The notes beneath the pieces were generated by a model. It saw only the letters and a program-made list of their open reading frames with translations. It searched no databases and was not told where the DNA came from. A program made the translations under genes and the position numbers. From contig JACOVB010000147.1 in NCBI GenBank assembly GCA_016177555.1, positions 1 to 5,763 on the forward strand: a stretch of 5,763 bases of DNA, in the 5' to 3' direction. This document shows positions 4,069 to 5,763 of the stretch, piece by piece; position 1 is the stretch's first letter, and each line of letters starts with the position of its first letter. This DNA comes from Candidatus Rokuibacteriota bacterium (GTDB taxonomy: Bacteria > Methylomirabilota > Methylomirabilia > Rokubacteriales > CSP1-6).

Positions 4069-5763
4069 GGGGGCGATCCCACCGCCAGCGCCACCGCGCT
4101 CCGGGGCCGCAGCCGCTGCAGCCCCAGCGCGACCAGCAGCAGCCCGAGCCCCGCCAGGTCGGTGTACAGGCCGGGCTTGATCAGCATGACGGCGGCGGCG
4201 ATGAACAGGACGCGTTCCCACCAGTGGGCGGTGCGGATGAAGTAGCCCTCCAGGCCCGCGGCCAGCGCCACGACCCCGACGCCTCCGGTCACCACCGCCA
4301 GCAGGATCTCCTCCCAGGAGCCCGAGAAGAGGAGCGGGGGCGAGTAGACGAAGAAGAAGGGCACGATGAAGCCCGCCGCGGCGAACTTCACGGCCTGCCA
4401 GCCGGAGCCCCACAGGCCCGACTTGCTGATGGACGCCGCAGCGTACACGGCCAGCGCCACGGGCGGCGTCACGGCCGACAGGCACGAGAAGTAGAAGGCG
4501 AACATGTGGGCCGCCATGGGGGCGACTCCGAGCTTGATCAGCGCCGGGATCAGCAGCGCCGCCTGCATGATGTAGGCCGGCGTGGTCGGCATGCCCATGC
4601 CGAGGATGACACCGGCGATCATCGTGATCGCCAGCGCGATCAGCAGGCTGCCGCCGGCGACGCTCACGAGGAAGCTGGTGAACCGGATCGCGAGCCCGGT
4701 CTGGAGGATCACGCCGATCACGACGCCGGCGGAGGCCGTGGCCATGGCCACGGGCACCGTCTGGAAGGCCCCGTCCTGGAGGGCCTCGATGGCCCGGCGG
4801 GGGGTGACGCGGGACTCGGGCCTCACCCACGACAGGACCAGCACGGAGGCCGTGGAGATGATCGCGGCGTACGTGGCCGTGTATCCCTGCACCAGCAGCG
4901 CGAAGATGATCAGGAGCGGGATGAACAGGTGCCCCTGCCGCATGATGATGTGGCCCAGGATCGGGAGCTCCTCGCGCGGGATCCCCCGGAGCCCGCTCCG
5001 GATCGCGTTGAAGTGGATCGCGGCGAAGAGCGCGCCGTAGTAGAAGAGGGCCGGGATCGCCGCGGCGATCATTACCTGCGCGTAGGACACCCCCAGGAAC
5101 TCCGCCATCACGAACGCGGCGGCTCCCATGATGGGCGGCATGATCTGGCCGCCCGTGGACGCCACCGCCTCGATGGCCGCCGCCGCCTCCGGCTTGAACC
5201 CCGTCCGCTTCATCATGGGGATGGTGAGCCAGCCGTCCACCATGACATTGGCCACGGCCGACCCCGAGATCGTGCCGAAGAGGCTCGACGACACCACCGC
5301 CACCTTGCCGGGGCCGCCCCGGGAGCCGCCGGCGATGGCGTTGGCGAAGTGCATGAAGAACTGGCCGGCGCCCGACTTCTCCAGGAAGGCGCCGAAGATG
5401 ATGAACAGGATGACGTAGGTGCCCGCGACCCCGATGGGGATCCCGAAGATGCCCTCGGTGGTGAAGTACGTCTGGTCGAGGAGGATCTCGAGCGACAGCC
5501 CCCGGTGGCCGAGCCCGCCGGGGAGCCACGGGCCGGCAAGCCCGTAGGCGATGAACCCGAGGGCCACCACGGGCAGCGCGAGGCCGATGGTCCGGCGTGT
5601 CGCCTCGAGCACCAGGAGCGTGCCGACGCCTGCGACGACCATGTCGGCCCGGCTCAGGGGCTCCGCCGTGGGCATCCGCGTCGTCACGTACTGGTAGTTC
5701 AGGAAGAGGTAGCCCACGCAGCCCAGCGAGAGCGCGGTCAGGGCGAGGTCGCTCCAGGGGATC
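4065..5763 (-). CDS. TRAP transporter fused permease, 4TM/12TM (TAXI-type), N-terminus cut by window edge
   Basis: Inner-membrane protein of a tripartite ATP-independent periplasmic transporter, using an ion gradient to import a solute delivered by a periplasmic receptor. 565 residues are visible; the frame stays open to the right edge, so the start is outside, and fused members usually reach 600-700 residues. A GTG at 5717 is in frame but the upstream frame reads on as hydrophobic family-like sequence, so it is not taken as the start. Seen, numbered from the first visible residue: LEATRR at 52-57; a conserved stretch at 149-173 containing GGPGKVAVV and GTISGSAVANV; STGGQIMPPIMGAAAF near 202-217; GMGMPTTPAYIM around bases 4573-4608; and VTPPVALAVYAA near 4440-4480. 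Many hydrophobic segments lie between. These are hallmarks of the DctM-like core in fused permeases that partner with TAXI receptors. The receptor gene is not in the window and is likely upstream. The substrate is unknown. Confidence 0.96.
   Translation of the reverse strand, partial: IPWSDLALTALSLGCVGYLFLNYQYVTTRMPTAEPLSRADMVVAGVGTLLVLEATRRTIGLALPVVALGFIAYGLAGPWLPGGLGHRGLSLEILLDQTYFTTEGIFGIPIGVAGTYVILFIIFGAFLEKSGAGQFFMHFANAIAGGSRGGPGKVAVVSSSLFGTISGSAVANVMVDGWLTIPMMKRTGFKPEAAAAIEAVASTGGQIMPPIMGAAAFVMAEFLGVSYAQVMIAAAIPALFYYGALFAAIHFNAIRSGLRGIPREELPILGHIIMRQGHLFIPLLIIFALLVQGYTATYAAIISTASVLVLSWVRPESRVTPRRAIEALQDGAFQTVPVAMATASAGVVIGVILQTGLAIRFTSFLVSVAGGSLLIALAITMIAGVILGMGMPTTPAYIMQAALLIPALIKLGVAPMAAHMFAFYFSCLSAVTPPVALAVYAAASISKSGLWGSGWQAVKFAAAGFIVPFFFVYSPPLLFSGSWEEILLAVVTGGVGVVALAAGLEGYFIRTAHWWERVLFIAAAVMLIKPGLYTDLAGLGLLLVALGLQRLRPRSAVALAVGSPP

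Noticed and set aside
4582..5418. Open frames on the plus strand opposite the TRAP permease
   Set aside because: They are antisense to a continuous, motif-rich membrane protein and show no features of their own.

Overview
This is a GC-rich bacterial chromosomal fragment, densely packed with six confident protein genes and one candidate very small gene. No rRNA, tRNA, CRISPR array, insertion sequence or phage gene is visible. Strong G/C preference at third codon positions, short intergenic gaps, GTG starts and a fused 4TM/12TM (TAXI-type) TRAP permease suggest a free-living soil, sediment or groundwater bacterium. Candidatus Rokubacteria (Methylomirabilota), another deep-branching lineage or a GC-rich proteobacterium would all fit. 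No taxonomic marker is present, so this is only an inference.

Layout. (1) Bases 1-1644, minus strand: a two-gene unit read right to left, with a class I SAM-dependent methyltransferase followed 21 bases later by a D-2-hydroxyacid dehydrogenase whose C-terminus runs off the left edge. (2) Bases 1645-1809: a divergent intergenic region of 165 bases. It holds a perfect TATAAT touching the methyltransferase start, a 10-base direct repeat, and a GC-rich hairpin just before the epimerase ribosome binding site. (3) Bases 1810-3308, plus strand: an NAD-dependent epimerase/dehydratase (extended SDR) overlapping by 4 bases a GNAT acetyltransferase of the phosphinothricin/arsinothricin acetyltransferase type. 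(4) Bases 3324-5763, minus strand: a large fused TRAP permease whose N-terminus runs off the right edge, then a 31-residue single-helix membrane peptide frame overlapping its stop by 4 bases, then a stand-alone GNAT domain resembling the catalytic domain of Pat-type protein acetyltransferases. The two GNAT genes converge with only 15 bases between their stop codons. No stretch longer than 300 bases lacks a gene.

How the genes may work together. The TRAP permease would import an organic acid or similar solute with a periplasmic TAXI-type receptor, probably encoded outside the window to the right. The epimerase and first GNAT are almost certainly translationally coupled and may act on one pathway. 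The methyltransferase and dehydrogenase look co-transcribed. There is no clear single pathway linking all blocks, and I see no convincing new multi-gene system. The best leads are the small membrane peptide coupled to the TRAP gene, the unusual start region of the methyltransferase, and the structured leader of the epimerase.
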